A DNA stretch of 29,424 nucleotides, taken from an uncultured Lachnospiraceae bacterium (GTDB lineage Bacteria > Bacillota > Clostridia > Lachnospirales > Lachnospiraceae). Below are positions 23,552 through 29,424 of the stretch, piece after piece. The stretch is from contig USGM01000029.1 of assembly GCA_900554205.1 (NCBI GenBank), forward strand, positions 1-29,424, read 5' to 3'. The notes under the pieces were generated by a model. The model did not search any database. It saw only the letters and a program-made list of their open reading frames with translations, and was not told where the DNA came from. Numbering within the stretch: position 1 is the stretch's first letter; each line of letters opens with the position of its first letter. The translations under genes and the position numbers were made by a program.

Positions 23552-23755
23552 ATGGAACAGAATTTTAAGCAGCTCTACCAGGCGGGTAAGATCGAGTTCG
23601 AGGCGATCGACGATTACAGCTACGAATGGGGAATGGGTGATGACGAGAGGACGCTGGCACAGTACCTCGGACTGAACGCCGAGGAAGAGGATGCGTGGGT
23701 CAGTGTCGGTGAGGACGCGCTGAGAGAGCTTCTGGATAAGGGAAAGCGCTTATAG
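23552..23755 (+). CDS. Small acidic hypothetical protein, 67 residues
   Basis: This short acidic protein starts at 23552, six bases after AGGAG (23541-23545). It has paired helical segments (NFKQLYQAGKIEFEAI; EDALRELLDKGKRL) joined by a Tyr/Trp/Asp-containing middle. I recognise no family. It follows the COG0523-like gene by 29 bases and may be its partner. Its last six bases overlap the end of the minus-strand dehydrogenase gene. Confidence 0.75.
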   Translation: MEQNFKQLYQAGKIEFEAIDDYSYEWGMGDDERTLAQYLGLNAEEEDAWVSVGEDALRELLDKGKRL

Positions 23756-24520
23756 CTTCCGGAAACGGTCCCAGAGACTCATCAGCACACCGTATGGTAT
23801 GAACTTGGAGATGAAGCGGTGGAACGTGCAGGCGAGTCCGGGAGTGGAGACGGCAAGCCCCTTCTGGCTGGCGCGGAGAGAGCGTTTTACCACATCCTTT
23901 TTCCGGGTCGAGAAAGCGAAGTTGTTGATATAGTGGCTGTCCCTTGTCTTTCGAGCCGTGCCGATAAATTCCGTGTCCTTGATCCAGTAGGGACACACGG
24001 CGGTGACGACGATACCTGTGCCTGCCAGCTCTCTTCCGAGGGAGAGGGAGTAGCGGTACAGAAATGCCTTTGAGGCGGAATAGACATTCAGGTAGGGAAA
24101 GGGCTGGAAGGACGCGGTGGAGCAGATCTCAAGAATATGACTGCCCCTGTGCATGTACGGAAGTACGGTCTGCGTCAGTGCGACAGCCGCCCTGCAGTTC
24201 AGGTCGATCATCTGGCAGCACCGGTCAACCGATATGTCGCAGTAGCTGCCGATCTTTCCGAAGCCGGCGCCGTTGATGAGCATCTGGACGTTGGGCCTGT
24301 GCTTTTTCAACAGGGCGGAAAGCAGGGAAAAGGACTGGCTGTCCGTCAGGTCATAGGCGAGAGGGCGGAGTCGGGTTTTGACCTCGCGTTGGAGAGCGGT
24401 GAGACGCTCCTTTCTTCTGGCAATGACCCAGATTTCATTATAGCATCTGGCAGCGTCGAGTTGCTTTACATATTCTGCGCCGAGTCCGCTGGAAGCGCCG
24501 GTTACAATTGCAATATTCAT
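23750..24520 (-). CDS. Short-chain dehydrogenase/reductase (SDR)
   Basis: The 256-residue protein is a classical SDR: nucleotide-binding TGASSGLG near the N-terminus, INGAGFG for the NNAG-type motif, and the catalytic YSASK with upstream Ser in ICSTAS. RRKERL after the second strand suggests NADPH preference. The C-terminal region beyond about 200 is basic (TRKKDVVKRSL) and ends in a hydrophobic/aromatic segment, so membrane association is possible. The substrate cannot be predicted. On the minus strand GGAGG lies eight bases before the ATG. It is transcribed divergently from the aldolase gene. Confidence 0.92.
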   Translation of the reverse strand: MNIAIVTGASSGLGAEYVKQLDAARCYNEIWVIARRKERLTALQREVKTRLRPLAYDLTDSQSFSLLSALLKKHRPNVQMLINGAGFGKIGSYCDISVDRCCQMIDLNCRAAVALTQTVLPYMHRGSHILEICSTASFQPFPYLNVYSASKAFLYRYSLSLGRELAGTGIVVTAVCPYWIKDTEFIGTARKTRDSHYINNFAFSTRKKDVVKRSLRASQKGLAVSTPGLACTFHRFISKFIPYGVLMSLWDRFRKL

Positions 24521-24554
24521 GGGAAAAACCTCCGATCAAGAAAGTAACAACAGT

Positions 24555-24583
24555 ATTATATGCCAGAAGGCAGAAGACTAAAA
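24555..24583 (-). promoter_or_regulatory. Candidate promoter of the SDR gene
   Basis: On the minus strand a perfect TATAAT (24560-24555) lies about 35 bases before the start codon. The sequence 17 bases further upstream, TTTTAG, is a poor -35 match, so strength is uncertain. Confidence 0.45.
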
Positions 24584-24603
24584 GTATTTTTTGCAAGTTC
24601 TAC

Positions 24604-24632
24604 TTGACTTTTGCACTTTAAACTGCTAAACT
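24604..24632 (+). promoter_or_regulatory. Promoter of the aldolase gene
   Basis: TTGACT (24604-24609) and TAAACT (24627-24632) are separated by 17 bases and lie about 67 bases before the start codon. Confidence 0.75.
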
Positions 24633-24698
24633 CTCCTTGAGCATGAGATTCGCATGGGGCGGATCAATGCTGAGAGTGAGATACGAGGTGAAGAACTT

Positions 24699-25673
24699 AT
24701 GAAGGAAATTTCCAGTCTGATTGCCTATCGCCCGGATGTGAAGGTGGTGGATGCCACACTCCGCGACGGCGGTCTGGTGAATGATTTTTATTTTACGGAT
24801 GAATTTGTCAAGGCGCTGTATCTGGCGAATCTGCGTTCCGGCGTCGATTACATGGAGTTTGGATATAAGGCTTCCAGAGAGATGTTCGACGAGAGCAAGT
24901 TCGGAAAGTGGAAGTTCTCGAAGGACGAGGACATCCGGGCAATCGTCGGTGAAAATGCCACTGACCTTAAAATTGCGGTCATGGCGGATGTCGGACGCTG
25001 CGACTATAAGACGGACATTATAGAGAGGGCGGACAGCCCGATCGATCTGATCCGTGTGGCGACTTATCTGAATACAATCCCGGCGGCGGTGGATATGATC
25101 GAGGATGCTGCGAAGAAGGGCTATGAGGTCAGCTGCAATATCATGGCGATCTCCAATGCGCGGGAGAGTGACCTTAAGGTGGCACTTGACATTCTCGGAC
25201 AGACGCCGGTGGATGTGCTTTATATCGTGGACAGCTATGGGGCGATCTACCCGGAGCAGATGGCGCGTATGGCAGATATGTATCTTAACATTGCGGCGAA
25301 ATACGGCAAGAAGGTCGGCATCCATGCCCATAACAACCAGCAGCTTGCCTTTGCGAATACGATCGAGGCGGTTGGTGACGGCGTGGACTGGCTGGACGCA
25401 ACCTATGCTTCCATGGGAAGAGGCGCGGGCAACTGCGCGATGGAGCTGCTGCTTGGCTTCCTGAAAAATCCTAAGTACAATGTTTATCCTGCGATCCAGT
25501 TTATCGATACCTACATGAATAAGCTGAAGGCGGACGGCGTTGTATGGGGCTATGACCTGCAATATCTGATGACGGGACTGCTCAATCAGCACCCGAGGGC
25601 AGCGATCCAGTTCACAAAGGAGAAGCGCCATGACTATGCAGAGTTCTACAGGGAGATCGTAGCGCAGGACTGA
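24699..25673 (+). CDS. DRE-TIM metallolyase / HMGL-like aldolase
   Basis: The 324-residue TIM-barrel protein carries the DRE-TIM signature DATLRDGG (D18, R22, D23) and the metal-binding HxH, H209 and H211 in GIHAHNN. This is the pattern of 4-hydroxy-2-oxovalerate aldolases and HMG-CoA lyases, which use a divalent metal to cleave or form C-C bonds next to a keto acid. The C-terminal communication domain of 4-hydroxy-2-oxovalerate aldolases seems reduced (HPRAAIQFTKEKRHDY), and no acetaldehyde dehydrogenase gene is adjacent, so the substrate is open. AGGTG (24686-24690) supports the start at 24699 over 24654. The gene stands alone between its promoter and terminator. Confidence 0.85.
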   Translation: MKEISSLIAYRPDVKVVDATLRDGGLVNDFYFTDEFVKALYLANLRSGVDYMEFGYKASREMFDESKFGKWKFSKDEDIRAIVGENATDLKIAVMADVGRCDYKTDIIERADSPIDLIRVATYLNTIPAAVDMIEDAAKKGYEVSCNIMAISNARESDLKVALDILGQTPVDVLYIVDSYGAIYPEQMARMADMYLNIAAKYGKKVGIHAHNNQQLAFANTIEAVGDGVDWLDATYASMGRGAGNCAMELLLGFLKNPKYNVYPAIQFIDTYMNKLKADGVVWGYDLQYLMTGLLNQHPRAAIQFTKEKRHDYAEFYREIVAQD

Positions 25674-25720
25674 AAGCAGGAGGCGGCTGTTAAACAGCAG
25701 AAGCCTGTAAAATAAGAATG

Positions 25721-25753
25721 ATAAAATCCTTCCGGCGGAAGGATTTTATTTTT
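25721..25753 (+). terminator. Strong intrinsic terminator after the aldolase gene
   Basis: ATAAAATCCTTCC (25721-25733) pairs perfectly with GGAAGGATTTTAT (25737-25749), 13 pairs over loop GGC, followed by a T run. Confidence 0.94.
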
Positions 25754-25758
25754 GGGTA

Positions 25759-25787
25759 TTTACTTTAGCGTGCTACCATGGTAAAAT
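25759..25787 (+). promoter_or_regulatory. Promoter of the amino acid ABC operon, with palindromes
   Basis: TTTACT (25759-25764) and TAAAAT (25782-25787) are 17 bases apart. The spacer holds a perfect 10-base palindrome TACCATGGTA (25774-25783) that touches the -10 box, preceded by TAGCGTGCTA (25766-25775), which is palindromic except for its centre. These are candidate operator sites. Confidence 0.75.
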
Positions 25788-25843
25788 ATGAAAATGTTTT
25801 GGCAGAACAAATTTGCAGATTGCTGAAAGGCAGGAGGATGATT

Positions 25844-26632
25844 ATGAAAAAGAAAATCGTTATGTTACTTACGGCGGCAATGCTTTCCGGGCTTATGCTG
25901 ACCGGCTGCGGAGCTTCCGAGGCGAACGCGGACAAGAAGATGGTGTATGCAGTGGAAGCCGGAAGTGCGGGAGAGGCTGCGGCACAGGACAAGGGCTTTG
26001 AATATCATTCCGTAGCTTCACAGGCGGATGCCCTGATGGAGGTTGCAGCGGGAACGTCGGATGCGGCGATCATCGATCTTCTGATGGCAGGCGCAATGAT
26101 CGGCGATGGGACGAGCTACCCGAACCTGACGCACACGGATGAGCTGACGACAGAGGAATACGGTGTCGGATGCAGAAAGGGGTCTGACCTTGCTTCCTAT
26201 ATCAATGCGGTTCTGGCGAAGAGTTATGCCGACGGCTCGATGAAGGAGATCGCAACGACCTACGGCGTGCAGGACGCGCTTGTTGAACAGGCTGACTGCG
26301 AGTATGTCGCATCGGAGGACAGCGATGTGGAATATATCAAGGACAAGGGAACACTGATTGTCGGCATTACGGACTTTGCACCGATGGATTATCAGGACGG
26401 CTCCGACGAGTGGATCGGTTTTGACGCTGATATGGCGAAGAAGGTTGCCGGAGAGCTCGGCGTGGAAGTAAAGTTCGTTGTGATCGACTGGGATACAAAG
26501 ACGATGGAGCTGAACTCCAAGAATATTGACGTTGTATGGAACGGCATGACACTGACGGATGAAGTGAAGAGTGCGATGGAATGCACAAATGCATACTGCA
26601 ACAATGCACAGGTTGTGGTAGTGGCAAAGTAG
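25844..26632 (+). CDS. Amino acid ABC transporter binding lipoprotein, circularly permuted
   Basis: The 262-residue protein has a lipoprotein signal ending in LMLTGC, with lipidated C22. The mature part is built in swapped order. Residues about 30-141 match the C-terminal half of SBP_bac_3 proteins (AGTSDAAIIDLLMA, EYGVGCRKGSDL, SYADGSMKEIATTYGV). Residues about 161-262 match the normal N-terminal half (GTLIVGITDFAPMDY, WIGFDADMAKKVAGELGVEV, IDVVWNGMTLTDE, YCNNAQVVVVAK), where the protein stops. The usual ligand-carboxylate Arg after TxE is Val here. GGAGG (25833-25837) supports the start. Permease and ATPase genes follow, so import of a polar amino acid or related solute is likely. Confidence 0.88.
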   Translation: MKKKIVMLLTAAMLSGLMLTGCGASEANADKKMVYAVEAGSAGEAAAQDKGFEYHSVASQADALMEVAAGTSDAAIIDLLMAGAMIGDGTSYPNLTHTDELTTEEYGVGCRKGSDLASYINAVLAKSYADGSMKEIATTYGVQDALVEQADCEYVASEDSDVEYIKDKGTLIVGITDFAPMDYQDGSDEWIGFDADMAKKVAGELGVEVKFVVIDWDTKTMELNSKNIDVVWNGMTLTDEVKSAMECTNAYCNNAQVVVVAK

Positions 26633-26649
26633 GGTAAAGGGTTGAAAAA

Positions 26650-27306
26650 ATGATCTGGACGGTAACGCAATCACTGCTGGGTGGTCTGGCGACTACCTTT
26701 GAAATTTTCATATTGACATTGATCTTTGCCCTGCCGCTGGGACTGCTCGTGGCATTTGGCTCCATGAGCCGGTTCCGCCCGCTGCGCTACCTGATCAATG
26801 TGATCGTGTGGGTTGTCAGGGGAACGCCGCTGATGCTGCAGCTGCTGATCATTTTCTATGGGCCAGGGCTCTGGTTCCACCACAATATCTGGAGCGGTGA
26901 CGAGGCGGGGAGAATCACGGCAACGGTGGTTGCCTTTGCACTGAATTATGCCTGCTATTTCTCGGTAATCTTCAAGGGAGGCATCGAGGGTGTGCCGAGG
27001 GGACAGCAGGAGGCAGGACAGGTGCTCGGCATGACGAAGGGGCAGATTTTCTTCCGGGTGACGCTCTTACAGATGATCAAGCGGATCGTGCCGCCGATGT
27101 CGAACGAGATCATTACCCTTGTCAAGGACACCTCGCTGGCGCGTATTATCGCCGCCTATGAGCTGACCTTTGCCGGATATTCGTTTATGAAATCAGACGG
27201 ACTTACCTGGCCGCTGTTCTACACGGGAGTGTTTTATCTGGCATTTGTTGGGATTCTGACGCTGCTGTTTGGCTACATTGAGCGGAAGCTGGACTATTTC
27301 AGATAG
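26650..27306 (+). CDS. Amino acid ABC transporter permease
   Basis: The 218-residue integral membrane protein of the polar amino acid (HisM/GlnP) permease family has about five hydrophobic segments, starting with LLGGLATTFEIFILTLIFAL. The cytoplasmic EAA loop, EAGQVLGMTKGQIFFRVTL, contacts the ATPase. PPMSNEIITLVKDTSL is another family hallmark. A homodimer would form the pore. It lies 17 bases after the binding-protein gene and ten bases before the ATPase gene, so the three form one operon. Confidence 0.95.
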   Translation: MIWTVTQSLLGGLATTFEIFILTLIFALPLGLLVAFGSMSRFRPLRYLINVIVWVVRGTPLMLQLLIIFYGPGLWFHHNIWSGDEAGRITATVVAFALNYACYFSVIFKGGIEGVPRGQQEAGQVLGMTKGQIFFRVTLLQMIKRIVPPMSNEIITLVKDTSLARIIAAYELTFAGYSFMKSDGLTWPLFYTGVFYLAFVGILTLLFGYIERKLDYFR

Positions 27307-27316
27307 GAGACGGATT

Positions 27317-28102
27317 ATGGCATTTTTAGAGGTAAAGGGTATAGAGAAGCGCTTTGATAAGACGGACGTTCTGCACAATGTCAGCTTTACACTCGAGGAG
27401 GGAAAGGCGCTTGCGCTGATCGGTTCCTCCGGGTCGGGAAAGACGACGCTTCTGCGCTGCCTGAATTTTCTGGAATTTCCCGATGCCGGAACCATTTCCA
27501 TAAAAGGTGAGACGCTGTTTGATGCCTCGAGACCGCTGAAGGAGCGGGAGGGGGATCTGCGCAGGAAGCGGCTGCATTTCGGCATGGTCTTTCAGGCATT
27601 TCATCTTTTCCCACAGTATACGGCTCTGGAGAACGTGACGCTTGCCGAACAGCTGCTGGCAAAGGAACGGCCGGATTTCAAGAGCAATAAAAAGCAGATA
27701 CTGGAGCAGATAGAGGAGCACGGAAAGCAGCTTCTGGATCAGATGGGGCTGGCGGAGCGTATGGAACATTACCCGCACCAGCTCTCCGGCGGACAGCAGC
27801 AGAGGGTGGCGATTGCGAGGGCGCTTGCCCTACAGCCGGATATTTTATGCTTTGACGAGCCGACATCGGCGCTGGATCCGGAGCTGACGGGAGAGGTGCT
27901 CAAGGTCATCCGGGGACTGGCGGAGCAGCATACGACGATGCTGATCGTGACGCACGAGATGGCGTTTGCGCGGGATGTGGCTGACCAGATCATTTTCATG
28001 GACAACGGTGTCATCGTGGAGCAGGGAGAGGCGAAGCAGGTGATTGATGCGCCCAGAGAGGAGCGCACGAGACAATTTCTCTCGAGATATGCGCAGGGAT
28101 AA
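27317..28102 (+). CDS. Amino acid ABC transporter ATP-binding protein
   Basis: The 261-residue ABC ATPase of the GlnQ/HisP type energises uptake by the permease. Walker A GSSGSGKT is at about 36-43, the Q-loop in MVFQAFHLFPQY, signature LSGGQQQR at about 156-163, Walker B LCFDEP, the D-loop SALDPE and the switch His in VTHEM. A somewhat longer segment around LLAKERPDFKSNKKQI lies in the helical domain. AGGAGA (27305-27310), overlapping the permease stop, supports the start at 27317 over 27269. Confidence 0.96.
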   Translation: MAFLEVKGIEKRFDKTDVLHNVSFTLEEGKALALIGSSGSGKTTLLRCLNFLEFPDAGTISIKGETLFDASRPLKEREGDLRRKRLHFGMVFQAFHLFPQYTALENVTLAEQLLAKERPDFKSNKKQILEQIEEHGKQLLDQMGLAERMEHYPHQLSGGQQQRVAIARALALQPDILCFDEPTSALDPELTGEVLKVIRGLAEQHTTMLIVTHEMAFARDVADQIIFMDNGVIVEQGEAKQVIDAPREERTRQFLSRYAQG

Positions 28103-28110
28103 GAAAGAAG

Positions 28111-28150
28111 ACGGGACAGGATACGGGTTTACCGGTTCTGCCCCGTTTTG
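28111..28150 (+). terminator. Intrinsic terminator of the ABC operon
   Basis: ACGGGACAG (28111-28119) pairs with CTGCCCCGT (28138-28146) apart from one A-C mismatch, with a smaller inner hairpin and a GTTTTGTTG tail. Confidence 0.8.
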
Positions 28151-28184
28151 TTGTATGCCGGACGGCGCAATGGGTACAAAACAG

Positions 28185-28213
28185 TTGAATTTGGGCGTGC
28201 GAATGTGTATACT
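28185..28213 (+). promoter_or_regulatory. Promoter of the sulfhydrylase gene
   Basis: TTGAAT (28185-28190) and TATACT (28208-28213) are separated by 17 bases, about 80 bases before the start codon. The leader is too short for an SAM (S-box) riboswitch. Confidence 0.8.
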
Positions 28214-28216
28214 AGA

Positions 28217-28235
28217 TTATGTATGCTATACATAA
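28217..28235 (+). repeat. Inverted repeat at the transcription start, candidate operator
   Basis: TTATGTAT (28217-28224) and ATACATAA (28228-28235) are perfect inverted copies around a 3-base centre, beginning four bases after the -10 box. The position suits a repressor controlling sulfur amino acid synthesis. The regulator is unknown. Confidence 0.6.
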
Positions 28236-28293
28236 GTTTTATAGATAAGTTCATTGGTGATGTTGCAAAAACAATACGGGAATGGAGATTAAG

Positions 28294-29424
28294 ATGAAGA
28301 TTAACAGTATCTGTGTACAGGGCGGTTATACACCGGGAAACGGAGAACCGCGTCAGATCCCTATCGTTCAGAGTACCACGTTCAAATATGATACGAGCGA
28401 GGATATGGGAAAGCTCTTTGATCTGGAGGCGAGCGGCTATTTTTACTCCAGACTGCAGAATCCGACTAACGATTATGTGGCTGCCAAGATTGCAGAGCTT
28501 GAGGGCGGCACGGCGGCAATGCTGACCGGCAGCGGACAGGCGGCAAATTTCTATGCACTGTTTAATATCTGCGGCTGCGGCGATCATATCGTTGCGAGCA
28601 GCACGATCTACGGCGGCACCTACAATCTGATCTCCGTGACAATGAAGAGAATGGGCATTGACGTTACGTTTGTGAGCCCGGATGCGACCGAAGAGGAGAT
28701 TAACGCGGCTTTTCAGGACAACACAAAGGCAATGTTCGGCGAGACAATCGCAAATCCTGCGCTGACGGTGCTGGATATTGAGAAGTTTGCAAAGTGTGCG
28801 CATGAGCATGGTGTGCCGTTAATCATTGACAATACCTTTGCCACACCGATTAACTGCAGACCTTTCGAGTGGGGAGCGGATATTGTGACGCATTCCACGA
28901 CAAAATATATGGATGGACACGGTGCGGCAGTAGGCGGAGCTATCGTGGACAGTGGAAGATTTGACTGGATGGCACACGCGGACAAGTATCCGGGTCTGTG
29001 TACACCGGATGAGAGCTATCATGGAATCACTTATGCGGAGAAATTTGGAAAAGAGGGCGCATTTATCACGAAATGTACCTCTCAGCTGATGAGAGATCTG
29101 GGCTGTATCCAGTCACCGCAGCATGCGTTTATCCTGAATCTGGGACTGGAATCTCTGCATGTGAGAATGCCGAAGCATGTAGAAAATGGACAGGCGGTCG
29201 CTGAATTCTTAGAGAGCCATCCAAAGGTTGCTTATGTGAACTATCCGGGACTTCCATCCAGCCCATATTATGAGAGAGCAAAAAAATATATGCCAAACGG
29301 CGGCTGTGGTGTGGTTTCCTTTGGCTTAAAGGGTGGCCGTGAGGCAGCTTCGGTCTTCATGCAGAATCTGAAGCTTGGCGCTATTGAGACCCATGTGGCA
29401 GATGCAAGAACCTGCTGCTTAAAC
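28294..29424 (+). CDS. metY: O-acetylhomoserine sulfhydrylase-type enzyme (partial, 3' end missing)
   Basis: This gene runs off the window after 377 codons; the family is usually about 425-430 residues, so roughly 50 are missing. It is a PLP-dependent Cys/Met-metabolism enzyme. The N-terminus IPIVQSTTFKYDTSEDM, SRLQNPTND, GSGQAA, IIDNTFATPINCRPFEWGADIV, the PLP lysine K204 in HSTTKYMDGHG, and the HVADARTCC region are typical of O-acetylhomoserine (thiol)-lyases, which make homocysteine from O-acetylhomoserine and sulfide. Cystathionine gamma-synthase or methionine gamma-lyase are less likely relatives. A GGAG site (28284-28287) precedes the ATG. Confidence 0.9.
   Translation, partial: MKINSICVQGGYTPGNGEPRQIPIVQSTTFKYDTSEDMGKLFDLEASGYFYSRLQNPTNDYVAAKIAELEGGTAAMLTGSGQAANFYALFNICGCGDHIVASSTIYGGTYNLISVTMKRMGIDVTFVSPDATEEEINAAFQDNTKAMFGETIANPALTVLDIEKFAKCAHEHGVPLIIDNTFATPINCRPFEWGADIVTHSTTKYMDGHGAAVGGAIVDSGRFDWMAHADKYPGLCTPDESYHGITYAEKFGKEGAFITKCTSQLMRDLGCIQSPQHAFILNLGLESLHVRMPKHVENGQAVAEFLESHPKVAYVNYPGLPSSPYYERAKKYMPNGGCGVVSFGLKGGREAASVFMQNLKLGAIETHVADARTCCLN

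Noticed and set aside
24618..25631. 337-codon minus-strand open frame over the aldolase gene
   Set aside because: The plus strand carries the DRE-TIM and HxH motifs; the antisense frame is a shadow.
28103..28293. S-box (SAM) riboswitch before the sulfhydrylase gene
   Set aside because: The leader after the promoter is about 75 bases, too short for the fold plus an expression platform.

Overview
The window reads as a chromosomal segment from a Gram-positive Clostridia genome, most likely family Lachnospiraceae. Pointers are a motile-type CheV, meso-DAP dehydrogenase, an S66 LD-carboxypeptidase, an RsiV-like anti-sigma gene, strong GGAGG ribosome sites throughout and a tRNA without an encoded CCA. 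The placement is inferred from gene content and style, not from a search.

Layout. 1-262 is the 3' end of a 23S rRNA gene, followed by a terminator with no 5S gene in between. 502-6307 is a co-directional run: cheV, an atypical sirtuin-like gene, a large charged single-pass membrane protein, hisH, hisF and ung, ended by a clear terminator. 6364-10618 has its own promoter and encodes a TrmB-type regulator, DAP dehydrogenase, DAP decarboxylase and an LD-carboxypeptidase, a compact DAP/lysine/cell-wall-recycling unit with a structured 119-base spacer before lysA. 10650-10846 is a tRNA-Leu(CAA) with promoter and terminator.

10849-17336 is the most unusual part. A 147-residue orphan is followed by a two-gene unit: a 1247-residue multi-part protein and a 686-residue ATPase with two AAA-type modules. 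The first module looks inactive and the second intact. The ATPase resembles the AAA+ protein of extracellular contractile injection systems (Afp15-like), but no sheath, tube, spike or baseplate gene lies in the window. The large gene is visibly AT-richer than its surroundings and the block sits directly behind a tRNA, so transfer is plausible.

17445-21306 encodes a 774-residue lipoprotein (N-terminal sensor-like region plus a family-1 solute-binding domain) followed by an ECF sigma factor and an RsiV-type anti-sigma protein. 21321-25673 is mixed housekeeping and accessory content: a minus-strand acyl-CoA thioesterase, a coiled-coil protein, a divergent COG0523 GTPase-like protein with a small partner gene, a minus-strand short-chain dehydrogenase, and an orphan DRE-TIM aldolase. 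25759-28102 is a polar amino acid ABC transporter operon. Its binding protein has its two halves in swapped order, a circular permutation of the SBP_bac_3 fold, and this is the most striking single-gene observation. The window ends inside an O-acetylhomoserine sulfhydrylase-type gene with its own promoter and an inverted repeat just downstream of it.

No gene-free stretch exceeds 300 bases. No CRISPR array, insertion sequence or transposase gene was seen.
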